Assembly (NCBI RefSeq): GCF_029227915.1 | Contig: NC_079888.1 | Span: forward strand, 16,227,001 to 16,291,000 | Reading direction: 5' to 3' | DNA length: 64,000 nt | From: Hydractinia symbiolongicarpus | Taxonomy: Eukaryota > Cnidaria > Hydrozoa > Anthoathecata > Hydractiniidae | Shown: piece after piece, positions 49,013 to 58,023 of the stretch | How positions within the stretch are numbered: position 1 is the first letter of the stretch | Layout of the letters: the number at the start of each line of letters is the position of its first letter | Program-made: the position numbers and the translations under genes | The notes under the pieces: model-generated | The model's database searches: none | Seen by the model: only the letters and a program-made list of their open reading frames with translations | Told to the model about the DNA's origin: nothing

Positions 49013-49823
49013 TACTAAGGACTTATACTCGGGCGGAGAATCTAAGTATTGCTTAGATACTGTACAGACTGAAGTTTTTTTAAGACGTCATTTCCTTTCG
49101 CTACAACCTGAGCGCGCTTGCGTTCGTTAATGGCGTCAACAAGCTATTTAAACCTTTGACATAGTTGCTCCTTCAGCAGCATATACCTTTGTTTTTCCTG
49201 CATAATTAGGTTGAACTCATAGTCGCTAATAACCCCATTTTCTATCGCCTTCGAGATAAGATCAACCATGGAATTCAGCTTTAATTCCGCGAGTAGCCTG
49301 ATACTCTCGTGTTTCTTGGTTTTGACAGCTAACCTCTTTGAAGCGTTTTTGAGACCAGCTTGCCCTATTCCCATGGCTATCGTTATGCCTCCCATCGCGA
49401 TACAGAGAGAAGCCCCCAGACCCGTAGCCAATGCTCCAATTCCGACACCCGAGGTGATAATGCTGACACTCAGCAGACCATGATCATAGTATCGGACCCA
49501 GCTACCATGCATTTTGCACTTTTTGTAAGCCCGTCCCGCTCCTTGATTTCCTTTTGCAGTTATTGTTCAATTTCCTCGATTCTTTTGAGCCTGTAGACCT
49601 GGCTTTCCTCCGGCATGTCTGCATCAGAGGCACTTGGTAAATTCGGATATAATTTGGTCACATCATTTATTTATTCTACAAGTAAATGCATCGTTATTCC
49701 GGTGAAGGATACATTTTTCTCATGATGGTGTTCGTCTGTAAGCATGAACTTCATTCTGTCTGTAGAATCCTTCAAAGGAAGGTAGATCGGAGTCTCAAAA
49801 CTCCAAGTCACATGTCCTCTCTC
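49012..49823. repeat. Left inverted arm
   Basis: Starts TACTAAGGACTTATACTCGG and ends near CTCCAAGTCACATGTCC. It pairs with 54024-54834 in reverse orientation and carries a copy of the membrane-protein gene reading outward. Confidence 0.8.
49144..49665 (-). pseudogene. Membrane/coiled-coil protein, left-arm copy
   Basis: The C-terminal 122 codons (49512-49144) are open. They contain a hydrophobic hairpin-like segment (IITSGVGIGALATGLGASL, then a second Gly/Ala/Ile-rich stretch) and a charged helical tail ending KEQLCQRFK. The N-terminal part lies in another frame, separated by a frameshift near 49520 and carrying an in-frame TAA after RIEEIEQ. Similar proteins recur in cnidarian genomes beside capsid-like genes; the role is unknown, perhaps a membrane or virion component. 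The inverted partner is 54173-54698. Confidence 0.6.
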
Positions 49824-49865
49824 CATGGGGAAAAAAGAGGATAGGCCGGAGATTAAAGAGAACAA
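49671..49865 (-). pseudogene. Small beta-rich ORF, left-arm copy
   Basis: A 64-codon frame whose second half (WSFETPIYLPLKDSTDRMKF) is duplicated in the right arm at about 54036-54170, where a TAG interrupts it. Function unknown. Confidence 0.35.
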
Positions 49866-49922
49866 AGATGAGAAGCGCGTGTAGTGTTATTATCAATCAG
49901 CAGCAACCTGCGGGAAGAACCC

Positions 49923-50060
49923 ATGACCTTTAGAGAGTTCTTGAGATACTTGGGGAGAGATATAAACACCCCCGAAGCTATACTCAAGGGGATAAAAGAG
50001 AGTACGGAGATACTTGAAGATCAGGTTCTTACTATCCATCTTGGAGTAAAAAAGAAATAA
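49923..50060 (+). CDS. Small ORF, 45 aa
   Basis: ATG at 49923 encodes MTFREFLRYLGRDINTPEAI and a helical remainder ending GVKKK. It is complete and compact, lies just inside the left arm, and is of unknown family. Confidence 0.35.
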   Translation: MTFREFLRYLGRDINTPEAILKGIKESTEILEDQVLTIHLGVKKK

Positions 50061-50245
50061 TTTCTCATAAGCCAAGATTTATAAGAGATGAGTCAAGAAG
50101 CCAACCAAGTCATAAGCAAGAAGAACGAAGGCTGCGTTGCTGCTGGCAAGAGATTTGCGGAATAGAATCGTAGGAACAATGAAAACTTGCAGAAGAACGT
50201 GGGTAAAAGTTCTTCACCAGGTGATCAGGAACCTCACTCAGGTCC

Positions 50246-50536
50246 TCAAAAGTCGATAGGAGGATTGCAAATTGGACATATTGCCCTATGTTTTTTATGC
50301 TCGCTGCATATGCTTCCACCTCCGCATTCTTTGCACTGGGACCTTATCCTCCCTGCAAATATGACCAACCCCACAGTCTTTACGCTGTGATTTTCGCTTA
50401 CCATGCTCGATGCATATTTCTCCACCGAAGCATTCCTGGCACGTTGATTTAATCTTTTGATGCGGGCACCTTGTACGTTCCTTTGAAACCTTGCTAACAT
50501 CGAAGCATTTGATGCACCATTTTGTCCGTTGACCAT
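50246..50536 (-). pseudogene. Tandem Cys/His repeat protein (CxxC-GG-IC-EH type)
   Basis: The frame ends with CKECGGGSICSEHKKHRAIC and CPIC. In a second frame just upstream, CQECFGGEICIEHGKRK shows further units, so a frameshift splits a tandem array of about three or four short repeats. The regular CxxC...C.EH pattern suggests zinc binding. Such repeats occur in proteins of large DNA viruses and related elements from general knowledge, without a settled function. Confidence 0.5.
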
Positions 50537-51037
50537 TTCCTTTGATCCAAATTGGAGTCCGTCATGTAATCCTGCCTGATAGAAGGAGGATCTCTCGTCA
50601 ATTGGAACATATTTCCAAGGCGTATGCAGAAGGTGTTACTATACGCCCAGACGACTGCTTTTTCCTCGTCCGTGCAGGCATGGTCAGTGGCCTTCATCTG
50701 CAGGGCCCGGATTGTACCGTCGTTAGGGTTGATACCCTCTAAAATCAGCTTATTTTTACAGTCGAACTTGGGTAGCCAGAGATCCCGGTAGACTGCAAGC
50801 GTGTTGTAGTCACTGATATGTTGTACTTCGTTGCCATTCAAGGTAATACGCAGGTCTCGAACCAACGCCTTGCCAATATAGGTCAAAGAGTAGTTTTATA
50901 GACCCTGGAAAGATCACCTCGTCCTGTCGCATGTTGGGAGTGTCCACGCACAGGTTTTCGTTCTGAGAGATGGTCGAGGGTGTATTACTGATTTGAACAC
51001 GCTGTTTTTTACCCTTGGTACCAGAAAGCTGTTTCAC
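50494..51037 (-). pseudogene. Hexon-like (F54H12.2-type) capsid protein fragment
   Basis: Two frames joined by one frameshift near 50870. 51037-50890 contains FPGSIKLLFDLYW; 50886-50494 contains KALVRDLRITLNGNEV and VYRDLWLPKF. This order and these motifs match proteins annotated in animal genomes as F54H12.2-like, which I recall being linked to Polinton/adintovirus hexons. Only the N-terminal part is visible; the frame then runs into the Cys repeat. It is broken and incomplete. Confidence 0.6.
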
Positions 51038-51299
51038 CTCCTGTTAAGGATCTAGTTTAGTTCCGAATGCACTCATATCTTTATTTATATAGAGGAGTTT
51101 TTAAACAAATATGCCGACAAATCCAGTATACGAACATGATTTCACGCCAGAGAAGGACCTCCCGGATGACAGACCTGAAGACCCCCGGCGCTGACGCCAA
51201 CACCGACGCCTCCAGTGCCAACGCCAGAGGAAGAACAGCAGGGCCAGGGGGCGCCACAACAAGGCTTAGGGAAGAAATACTGGAATCAATGTAGACGGG

Positions 51300-52320
51300 C
51301 TGTACGAACATCTTAAGGATGAACTGGGGCTGCCTAATGCGAAACATTACGATATGTTTAGGATTGTCAAAGGCTTAGCGATAGGGAATAAAACTTCCAA
51401 AGAGCTAGTGTTTACGAATCAGGATGGTAACTTAAAAGCCGGGATAAAAGAGTTGTTAGGGCTGAATCGTCTGAAAACCCTGGGTTTTGTTGATTATAAA
51501 ACACCCAGCAAAGGTAGTAGGGCAAGGGGCCAGAATCTCCTGCAAAGGTATAGGCGCATAGAGAAAGAGGTCGAGGATAAGGGTGAATATATCGAAATGA
51601 ATACCTTTGTTGGAAACGTTAAAGATGCTTTCGATGATACTGAGAGTTTTATACAAGAAGATACTTCGTTTGGTGGCGACGAAGTATTCAGTGAACGTGG
51701 AAGAAGGGAGGTAAACCTCGAAATTCAAACCATGCGGGGTAATTTGAAACTACTGAAAAGCAAGATGATCTCATATGATAGTGAGATTAAAACGGCAAAG
51801 GCCAAGGTAAAAAGACTTGAGAAAAAAAAGGATACAGCTGGAACAACAAGAAATTTGGGATGGGGATATCGCAAAGGTTAGGGAGGAAATTGAAAAACTG
51901 GAGGATCAAAAAAGGCTGAACAGAAAGCACACGACTTACTTTCCTCAATATAGTTAGCCAGTTGAAGGCCATCAAGGAAACCCTCATGAAGATTGCAGAA
52001 GGCGATAAATCTCCGGTTGAAAAGCTCATGATCTTGTTCAAAAAGCAGGGTATTACGATAGCGAGTACAGTCTCGGCTATTGGCCTACTGTTTTCCACCA
52101 TGTTAAAGGAAGGGGAAGGGCTGGAGGTGCAGGAGGTACTGCAGGGAAGGGTTTTGTAGAGAAGCAGTTGGAACGATTGGGAAAATTCCTGAAATACTTA
52201 GCAGGTAAGGCAGGTCCAACATTACCCGGGCTTATTGATACTGTGGTCTCAGTTTTTCTCAGAGTGGCTGCGAAAATTGTCAAAACGCAGCCAAACATCT
52301 GTAAATGGAAATCGCTGCTT
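51300..52320 (+). pseudogene. Coiled-coil and Gly-rich membrane protein, frameshifted
   Basis: The 175-codon ATG frame 51354-51881 starts with a basic domain (GNLKAGIKELLGLNRLKTLG), followed by a long charged coiled coil. The coil continues in a second frame to about 51955. 51962-52159 resumes with a helix and a membrane-like ITIASTVSAIGLLFSTML. A Gly-rich linker and a further hydrophobic C-terminus follow in other frames to about 52310. Upstream, a Pro/Ala-rich piece begins near 51110. It appears to be one ancestral protein of about 400 residues with three or more frameshifts. Related proteins are common near capsid-like genes in cnidarian genomes; function unknown. Confidence 0.5.
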
Positions 52321-52649
52321 CTGTAGCTTTTGTACTGGTCTATGTTGGGAAAAAAATAAGTTTGGCCTTAGACCTTACCTTAGCCATATGTACGCTAGGA
52401 TGAGCCCTACCTCTACCGTAATCAGGGTGGCTTTAGTATCCTCATGTTGATCTGACATAAGGGGTGCAGCAGCCGCATCCCTCATGATATCACGTTGAGG
52501 AATGGTTTTCACCTCCCTGTGTGTGGTTGGCTCGATAGCCTGCCTAGGAGGTTTGCATGCTTAGGGTGTGTAGTATGCTTCTCAATAGGCTTGTTTACAT
52601 CAACCTAGACCGCAACAATAACGTTTGCAGGGGTGATCAAGATGTTGTT

Positions 52650-53519
52650 GTTAAAACCCTAGATTCTACCGATGCGTAGGTTTATATTAGAAGGCAACAT
52701 GTAAGATCTTGGCATAACCACAAAATTCAACGGAGTTCTGGAATACTGCAGAACCTTCTGAAATTGGGTGATATCATGCCCTACATTCTCCTCACGCCGC
52801 ACGATACTTTCAAATTTTTGCAGCAAGATTTGCCTGGCCATATAGTTGTCCACACATGAACCAAGCATGGAGGCCTTAGCCCCCGTCTGCGATCCCAGAA
52901 ACAAGACCACGTAGACGTGGATACTCTCACTCAATTTTGTCAGACCTTCCGGCGTTAGGTCCTGACATGTCGAGATGATGAACTTTGCCCAGTCCCCTTA
53001 AACCTAAGGCCATCATGAACCGTTGGTGAGTGACAACATGACTGCCTTGAATTTGTACAAAACGTTCGGGTCCGCACCATATTTGCGAAATACTTGTGCA
53101 TACCCAGAGGTGGAGTAGGGGTTTTTGTACTGGTGGAAGTCATCCTGAAATGGCATGGGTATTCGTGCTAATATACAATGCATGTGGTAGTAGACGTGGA
53201 ATTTTAAGATCGAGTTGACAAGGGGTACGGGACCCGTCATGTGCTTAGCAGAGATGCCTAATGACGTGGTGTCGCAGTGGGTAGCGAAGTTGACCTGGAT
53301 GTTCCAATAGTCCAAGGCCTGTCCTGCCTGCCCCACCTGAACGGGTTCATCAAGATAGGTCGTTGGAACTTTGATGGCATACTTGGTAAACTCGGGAAAG
53401 ACCACGGAAATATGGGATTCTGTGGACACGTATAGGTCCTGGTGTTCTAGGTTGGTGATACTCAGGGACCATTCTCTCCTGTTGGACTTTGCCTTGGGGT
53501 TGTACGAGTAGATATTCAT
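52650..53519 (-). pseudogene. Virus-like protein frame, about 290 codons, one frameshift
   Basis: ATG at 53519 (MNIYSYNPKAKSNRREWSLS) opens 168 codons to 53013. The frame shifts near 53000 and continues from about 52990 to 52660, where VYVVLFLGSQTGAKASMLGS and MARQILLQKFESIVRREENV are seen. The second part looks helical. It is divergent from the 97-residue ORF, with only 23 bases between the starts, so a shared promoter is likely. Family not named with confidence; probable structural or assembly protein of the element. Confidence 0.45.
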
Positions 53520-53542
53520 TCTTTTCTTCTAACAAGAAAGGA

Positions 53543-53836
53543 ATGAAGCAAATCTATATTACTGATATCGAAAAACCTACCATGTTTGAGGATTACCTTG
53601 GACAGGGTACGAGAATTGCCCTGAAATCTATTAGTAGTCGACCTACGTGGCTGAACATTTATAGCGACAATGACCTCACGATTCGCAAGGTAGAACCTGA
53701 TCAGTGGGTTACCCAAATTGAGATCATGAACGGTCTGCATAGGATCGAGGATCTGGCGACCATTGTGATTAGCCAGGCAAAGGACAAATTTAAGCTGTTT
53801 GTCCTGAAAAATGTGTTAGTGACGGGTATACGGTGA
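53543..53836 (+). CDS. Intact small ORF, 97 aa
   Basis: ATG at 53543 encodes MKQIYITDIEKPTMFEDYLG and a compact alpha/beta-looking protein ending NVLVTGIR. Its stop overlaps the ATG of the next plus-strand frame (53833-54015), as in compact viral genomes. No family is recognised. It is one of the few undamaged ORFs in the unit. Confidence 0.45.
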   Translation: MKQIYITDIEKPTMFEDYLGQGTRIALKSISSRPTWLNIYSDNDLTIRKVEPDQWVTQIEIMNGLHRIEDLATIVISQAKDKFKLFVLKNVLVTGIR

Positions 53837-54023
53837 TGATTAACAGACCCCCTCCAGCCGGCGGGAAGACTATACAAAGAGGGATTATGATGGGTACTAC
53901 AAGACTGAAATCTATATTCGGCTACGCCTTGTTTGTCCTCAGTTGGACGAAGACGACTGCCTACTATACGGCAAAAAGTCTAAAACTCTCGCTTTGTTCT
54001 CCACCAAAGAGTTAAATGCTTAG

Positions 54024-54834
54024 GGGACATGCTAACCTGGAGTTTTGAGACTCCGATCTACCTTCCTTTGAAGGGTTCTACAGACAGACTTGAGTTCATG
54101 CTTACAGACGAACACCATTATTAGAAAAATGTATCCCTCACCGGAATTACGATGCATTTACTAAAAAAATAAATGAATGATGTGACCATATTATATCCGA
54201 ATTTACCAAGTGCCTCTGATGCAGACATACCGGAGGAAAGCCAGGTCTACAGGCTCAAAAGGATCGAGGAAATTGAACAGTATCTGCAAAAGGAAATCAA
54301 GGAGCGGGACGGGCTTGCAAAAAGTGCAAAATGCATGGTAGTTGGGTCCGATACTGTGACCATGGTCTGTTGAGTGTCAGCATTATCACCTCGGGTGTCG
54401 GAATTGGAGCATTGGCTACGGGTCTGGGGCTTCTCTCTGTATCGCGATGGGAGGCATAACGATAGCCATGAGAATAGTGCAAGTTGGTCTCAGAAACGCT
54501 TCGAAGAGGTTAAGTGTCAAATCCAAGAAACACGAGAGTATCATGCTACTTGCGGAATTAAAGCTGAATTCCATCGTTAATCTTATCTCAAAGGCGGTAG
54601 AAAATGGTTTTATTAGCGACTATGAGTTTAGCCTAATTATACAGGAAAAACAAAGGTATATGCTGCTGAAGGAGCAACTATGTCAAAGGTTTAAATAACT
54701 TGTTGACGCCATTAACGAACGCGAGCTCAGGGAGGGAAGAAAGCAGAAATGACGTCTTAAAATAACTTCAGTCTGTACAGTATGTAAGCAATACCTAAAT
54801 TCTCCGCTTGAGAATAAGCCTTAGTAGGGGCTTT
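54024..54834. repeat. Right inverted arm
   Basis: Reverse-complement partner of 49012-49823, ending GAATAAGCCTTAGTAGGGGC. Similarity stops just outside, where the left side has its palindrome. Confidence 0.8.
54173..54698 (+). pseudogene. Membrane/coiled-coil protein, right-arm copy
   Basis: ATG at 54173 (MNDVTILYPNLPSASDADIP) opens 66 codons including a Glu/Lys-rich helix. The frame shifts near 54345, as in the left copy. A missing G in a G run near 54430 causes a second, private shift, and the C-terminal 83 codons are open to 54698. Family as for the left copy. Confidence 0.6.
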
Positions 54835-55800
54835 TTGTGTTGGAGTGCTACCTTGATATTCATGACTAAACACTGCATGGTAAAGACTTTACCTTAATAT
54901 GAATGACTAAGCACAGCATGATAGGACTTGTATTGGATGATCGGGGGCTTGTTGTGTTAGACTGGGGGCGTGCGCGTGATGTGCCAGAACTTACATTTCC
55001 TTATCTCTGCCTCAGCAATTCCTCTTTAAATCAAAATTCATGAATAATTAATTAGTGTGCTTGCAAGATTGTACAGAAGGAAATGACGTAATTATCAAAG
55101 GGAAACGTTAATTTGAAAGTCTCTGTTTTTTATTCCGCTTGTTCACCAGGCCTGGCACCTTCTGTTTTTCTACAGATACAAAAAAATTGAGGTAAAGTGG
55201 TTGTGCCTCATTTATTTCGGCTAGTACCAGCCTGTTGCTTCCAACTGCGTCCCTATGACAGGAAAGACACAAGATGCCCTAGGAACGAAATTGCAAATTG
55301 GGAAAATTAGACCTTTTTTTGTCACTCTCGTTCGTATAGGAATTTAAATACAAAACAGTCACTTTCAACACAAATCTGCTACTATTTTTGCACCAACAAA
55401 AAGTGAAAAAGCCTTGGGTACAATATTGTGGAAACATAAACGCTGTACAAACATGACTGCTTACATAACCATAGATCTGCGCAAAAAAAGGGCCCGTTGT
55501 CTCTTTTTGTATATGTGACGAGATGAACACGTCAATAAGAGCAGCGCTGGGGAGACAAAAACTCTTGGGACGAGGTTACCTTTCATGGTCAATTTGCCTA
55601 ATTCTCCGCGAAAAAAAAAATCATTTAACAAGGCTAGAATCTGTTCACAGAATATGAAAGAAAATTAAAGACAGGTTAAATTTAACTAATACACCCGAAA
55701 AAGATCCAGTTTAAAGAATAAATATATTATATTCCTATCAAGTACCTATTAGTCATAACGATTCATCTGTACATGATATTTACAAGCGTGATAAAAAAAA
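54835..55800. other. No gene recognised
   Basis: Contains a family H hairpin at 55243-55293 and a single family H end at 55562-55578. Otherwise AT-rich. Confidence 0.45.
55243..55293. repeat. Hairpin repeat family H, copy 7
   Basis: AACTGCGTCCCTATGAC and ATGCCCTAGGAACGAAATTG form short inverted ends; a diverged member. Confidence 0.35.
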
Positions 55801-55804
55801 GCTA

Positions 55805-56701
55805 TTAAAAATTTCTAAACTCCGGATAAGGAGGCATCGGTGGTATAGATGGCATTGGTACTATCGGTGCCGGTAATTTTGCAGTCACTGTATTTGGTGG
55901 CGTTGCGCCACTCTTTTGTAGTGTTTGTTGACAACAAGGTGGTTGTTGACAGTTCATACACGAGTTGCAACAATTTTGATTGGTAGTTTGACAGGAACTG
56001 CAACAGTTATTTTGTGGACAGTTTGAACACGGACAACAGTTACATGTCCAGTCTGACCACGGACAGTTTATACACGGTGTGCAGTTCTTGCAACCATTAC
56101 AATCATTACAATTATCACAACAACAATCACAACAACATGGAACGTCTAACATTACCGGTTCTTTAGGAGGAACCGGCTCATGAACAACATGCGGATGACA
56201 ACACGGTATTTCCGGACGCACCGGATCTGGACCTTGTTTAACCGGTAAAGGAGTGGGACCGACTATTATTGGATCGTGCGGCGGATGAACGTGGTGCACC
56301 GGATGAACATGATGCACCGGATGAATTGGATGTGGATGCTTTTTAGGCGTTGCTGGAACATCAAATGTTAGTTGTTGAGGTTGAACCGGATTTGCATGCC
56401 CTGTAGAGTATAACCGAGGTGTAGGAGCACCGGTTGTTGGTTTTTGACGAGGTGTGGTCATGTGCCTGGTTGAAGATCTGATTGGAAGACTGGAACGAGG
56501 TCTAGTTGTTGGTCTAACAGGTAATGCTGAAGGAGTTTGATGTACCATTGCTGAGATTGTTCTTGGCAGTGATGGTCGATTTGTGGTTAATGGAAACCTG
56601 CGTGAAACTGAAGGTCGATTTGTAGTCAGCGGATACTCGTGTGAAGCGTGAATTAACACTGCAAAAAATGCTTTCCAAAACATGGTTGGATTCTTTTTCA
56701 T
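55805..56701 (-). CDS. Secreted His/Cys/Pro-rich protein, 298 aa
   Basis: The N-terminus MKKNPTMFWKAFFAVLIHAS is a signal peptide. Residues 25-100 are a Pro/Ser/Thr/Arg-rich stretch with two LTTNRPS repeats. Residues 121-142 are His-rich (HPIHPVHHVHPVHHVHPPH). Residues 167-257 are very Cys-rich, partly in a strict three-residue period (CNDCNGCKNCTPCINC), then CC and CxxC clusters. A Pro/Met-rich tail follows. It looks like a cross-linked or metal-binding structural or adhesive secreted protein. Nematocyst-wall proteins of cnidarians are also Pro/Cys-rich, but collagen Gly-X-Y repeats are absent and the Cys spacing differs from minicollagens, so that link is speculative. An AG acceptor lies directly before the ATG, paired with a GTAAGT donor, giving a 52-bp leader intron. 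Confidence 0.8.
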   Translation of the reverse strand: MKKNPTMFWKAFFAVLIHASHEYPLTTNRPSVSRRFPLTTNRPSLPRTISAMVHQTPSALPVRPTTRPRSSLPIRSSTRHMTTPRQKPTTGAPTPRLYSTGHANPVQPQQLTFDVPATPKKHPHPIHPVHHVHPVHHVHPPHDPIIVGPTPLPVKQGPDPVRPEIPCCHPHVVHEPVPPKEPVMLDVPCCCDCCCDNCNDCNGCKNCTPCINCPWSDWTCNCCPCSNCPQNNCCSSCQTTNQNCCNSCMNCQQPPCCQQTLQKSGATPPNTVTAKLPAPIVPMPSIPPMPPYPEFRNF

Positions 56702-56753
56702 CTAGAAATGTAACAATGAATGCAGATCCTAATAATTGTTTGTAACGACTTAC
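56702..56753 (-). other. Candidate 52-bp intron in the 5' leader
   Basis: GTAAGT begins at 56753 and TTTCTAG ends at 56702 on the minus strand, abutting the ATG at 56701. Short but within the range of metazoan introns. Confidence 0.5.
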
Positions 56754-58023
56754 TACATAACAACAAAACAATCCGCTCCTACTGACTAGCTAACTTGCGA
56801 AATTATACTTGCATACTGTAAAATTGGAAACTTTTGCGAAATTTTAAATTCCCTGTTTATGCGCATATGCAATGTACCCGAAAATCGCTTCAACAGTCTT
56901 CACAAGGTACTTTCTTCCTCCTAAATAATTTCCACTGGCACAAACTGCATTAGTTTAATTCAAACTCATCCCCAGGGGTTAACTAATTAATAATCGCTAA
57001 GCTTCTTCTCACTGAGGATTTGTGTTGTCGAAGAAAAGCAACAAAAGTAATCGGGTATCCCACCTCGTTCCCAGTACTTCTTAGGCTTTTTATATTGGCA
57101 ACGAACATGAAAACCTTCTCTTGATTCCGTTCCAATATAAAAACGTAGGAAGCCGTGGGATCGAATGATTAAACGTAGAGTTTAAATTGCTTGATTATAA
57201 TTGGCCTAAACAATAATTCTCTTGCAAGCCAACCAATGAATCCAGTGTCGTATTAAAAAAAGATGAAAAAGTGTTGTTTCTTGTGTTTTTATTATCTTTA
57301 TGAACGGATAGAATAACTTGCTTCATGTGGCTTTGACTCTAAGAAAATTCCACTACCATATTTCCATTCACTGAAACCATAGTAATGAAGATGAGATAAA
57401 ATCAGGCCAGTGAGAGAGACTCAAGTTTCAATAAGAACTGTACTGCTGCTCCATAGAGTGCGCTTGAATTAAATAATTACGTTGGGTGTGGTAAAGATAA
57501 ATATAGTGAAATATAAATAATGAGAAACAATATAAAAAGTTGAGCTTGCATTTAGATACAATTTTTCTTACCTCATACTGAAATAAAACAGGAAACAGAA
57601 GTTTTTGACAACACGATCCAGCAGCTTTGTATATTATACAATGAGAGCTAGTTCTGAAAACGTTTATTATACAGAACAGCAGTTTCCTACAGAGATACAG
57701 CTATTCATTATGCTGAAGAGGATACAATTACTTTTGAAAGTCAGTTACTTATCGCTAACCGACAAGTGAGTGATCAGCCGATCAGTTTGCTATGCTGAAG
57801 GTTTTACCTAACACTAAACTCACAAGTTGCCTCAATCACCCACATTGTCTTTAGTGTAAAACTAAACAAAGATCAGGCGAGACAACGGAGCTGTTTGTGT
57901 CGTACGCCGGTATTCAAAAAACATGATTGTGATAATTAAATTTCCAATAACAAAAACAATTTTTCTAGTGGAATAAAAGCTTCTTGTTTTATCAAAAATA
58001 TAATATATAGTATTTACAATCCT
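56754..58023. other. Intergenic, no further gene recognised
   Basis: Contains the presumed promoter and leader of the His/Cys-rich gene, a family H end at 57062-57080, and the 3' flank of FANCD2. A tiny minus-strand TTTCAG/TATGAG/GTAAGA near 57570-57580 resembles splice sites but gives no exon. Confidence 0.4.

Larger units (their letters stand above)
49012..54834. mobile_element. 5.8-kb virus-like unit with long inverted arms (Polinton/adintovirus-like, decayed)
   Basis: The arms 49012-49823 and 54024-54834 are inverted copies of about 0.81 kb, alike at most positions by eye. Between them are genes on both strands: hexon-type capsid-like fragments, a Cys-rich repeat frame, a Gly-rich membrane protein frame and others. 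Nearly all contain frameshifts or stops. Long terminal inverted repeats and capsid-like genes fit Polinton/Maverick and adintovirus relatives. However, the unit is far shorter than the usual 15-20 kb, and polymerase, ATPase and protease are absent. It may be an internal deletion derivative, or a rearrangement of one larger element that includes 42.1-49 kb. Confidence 0.6.
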
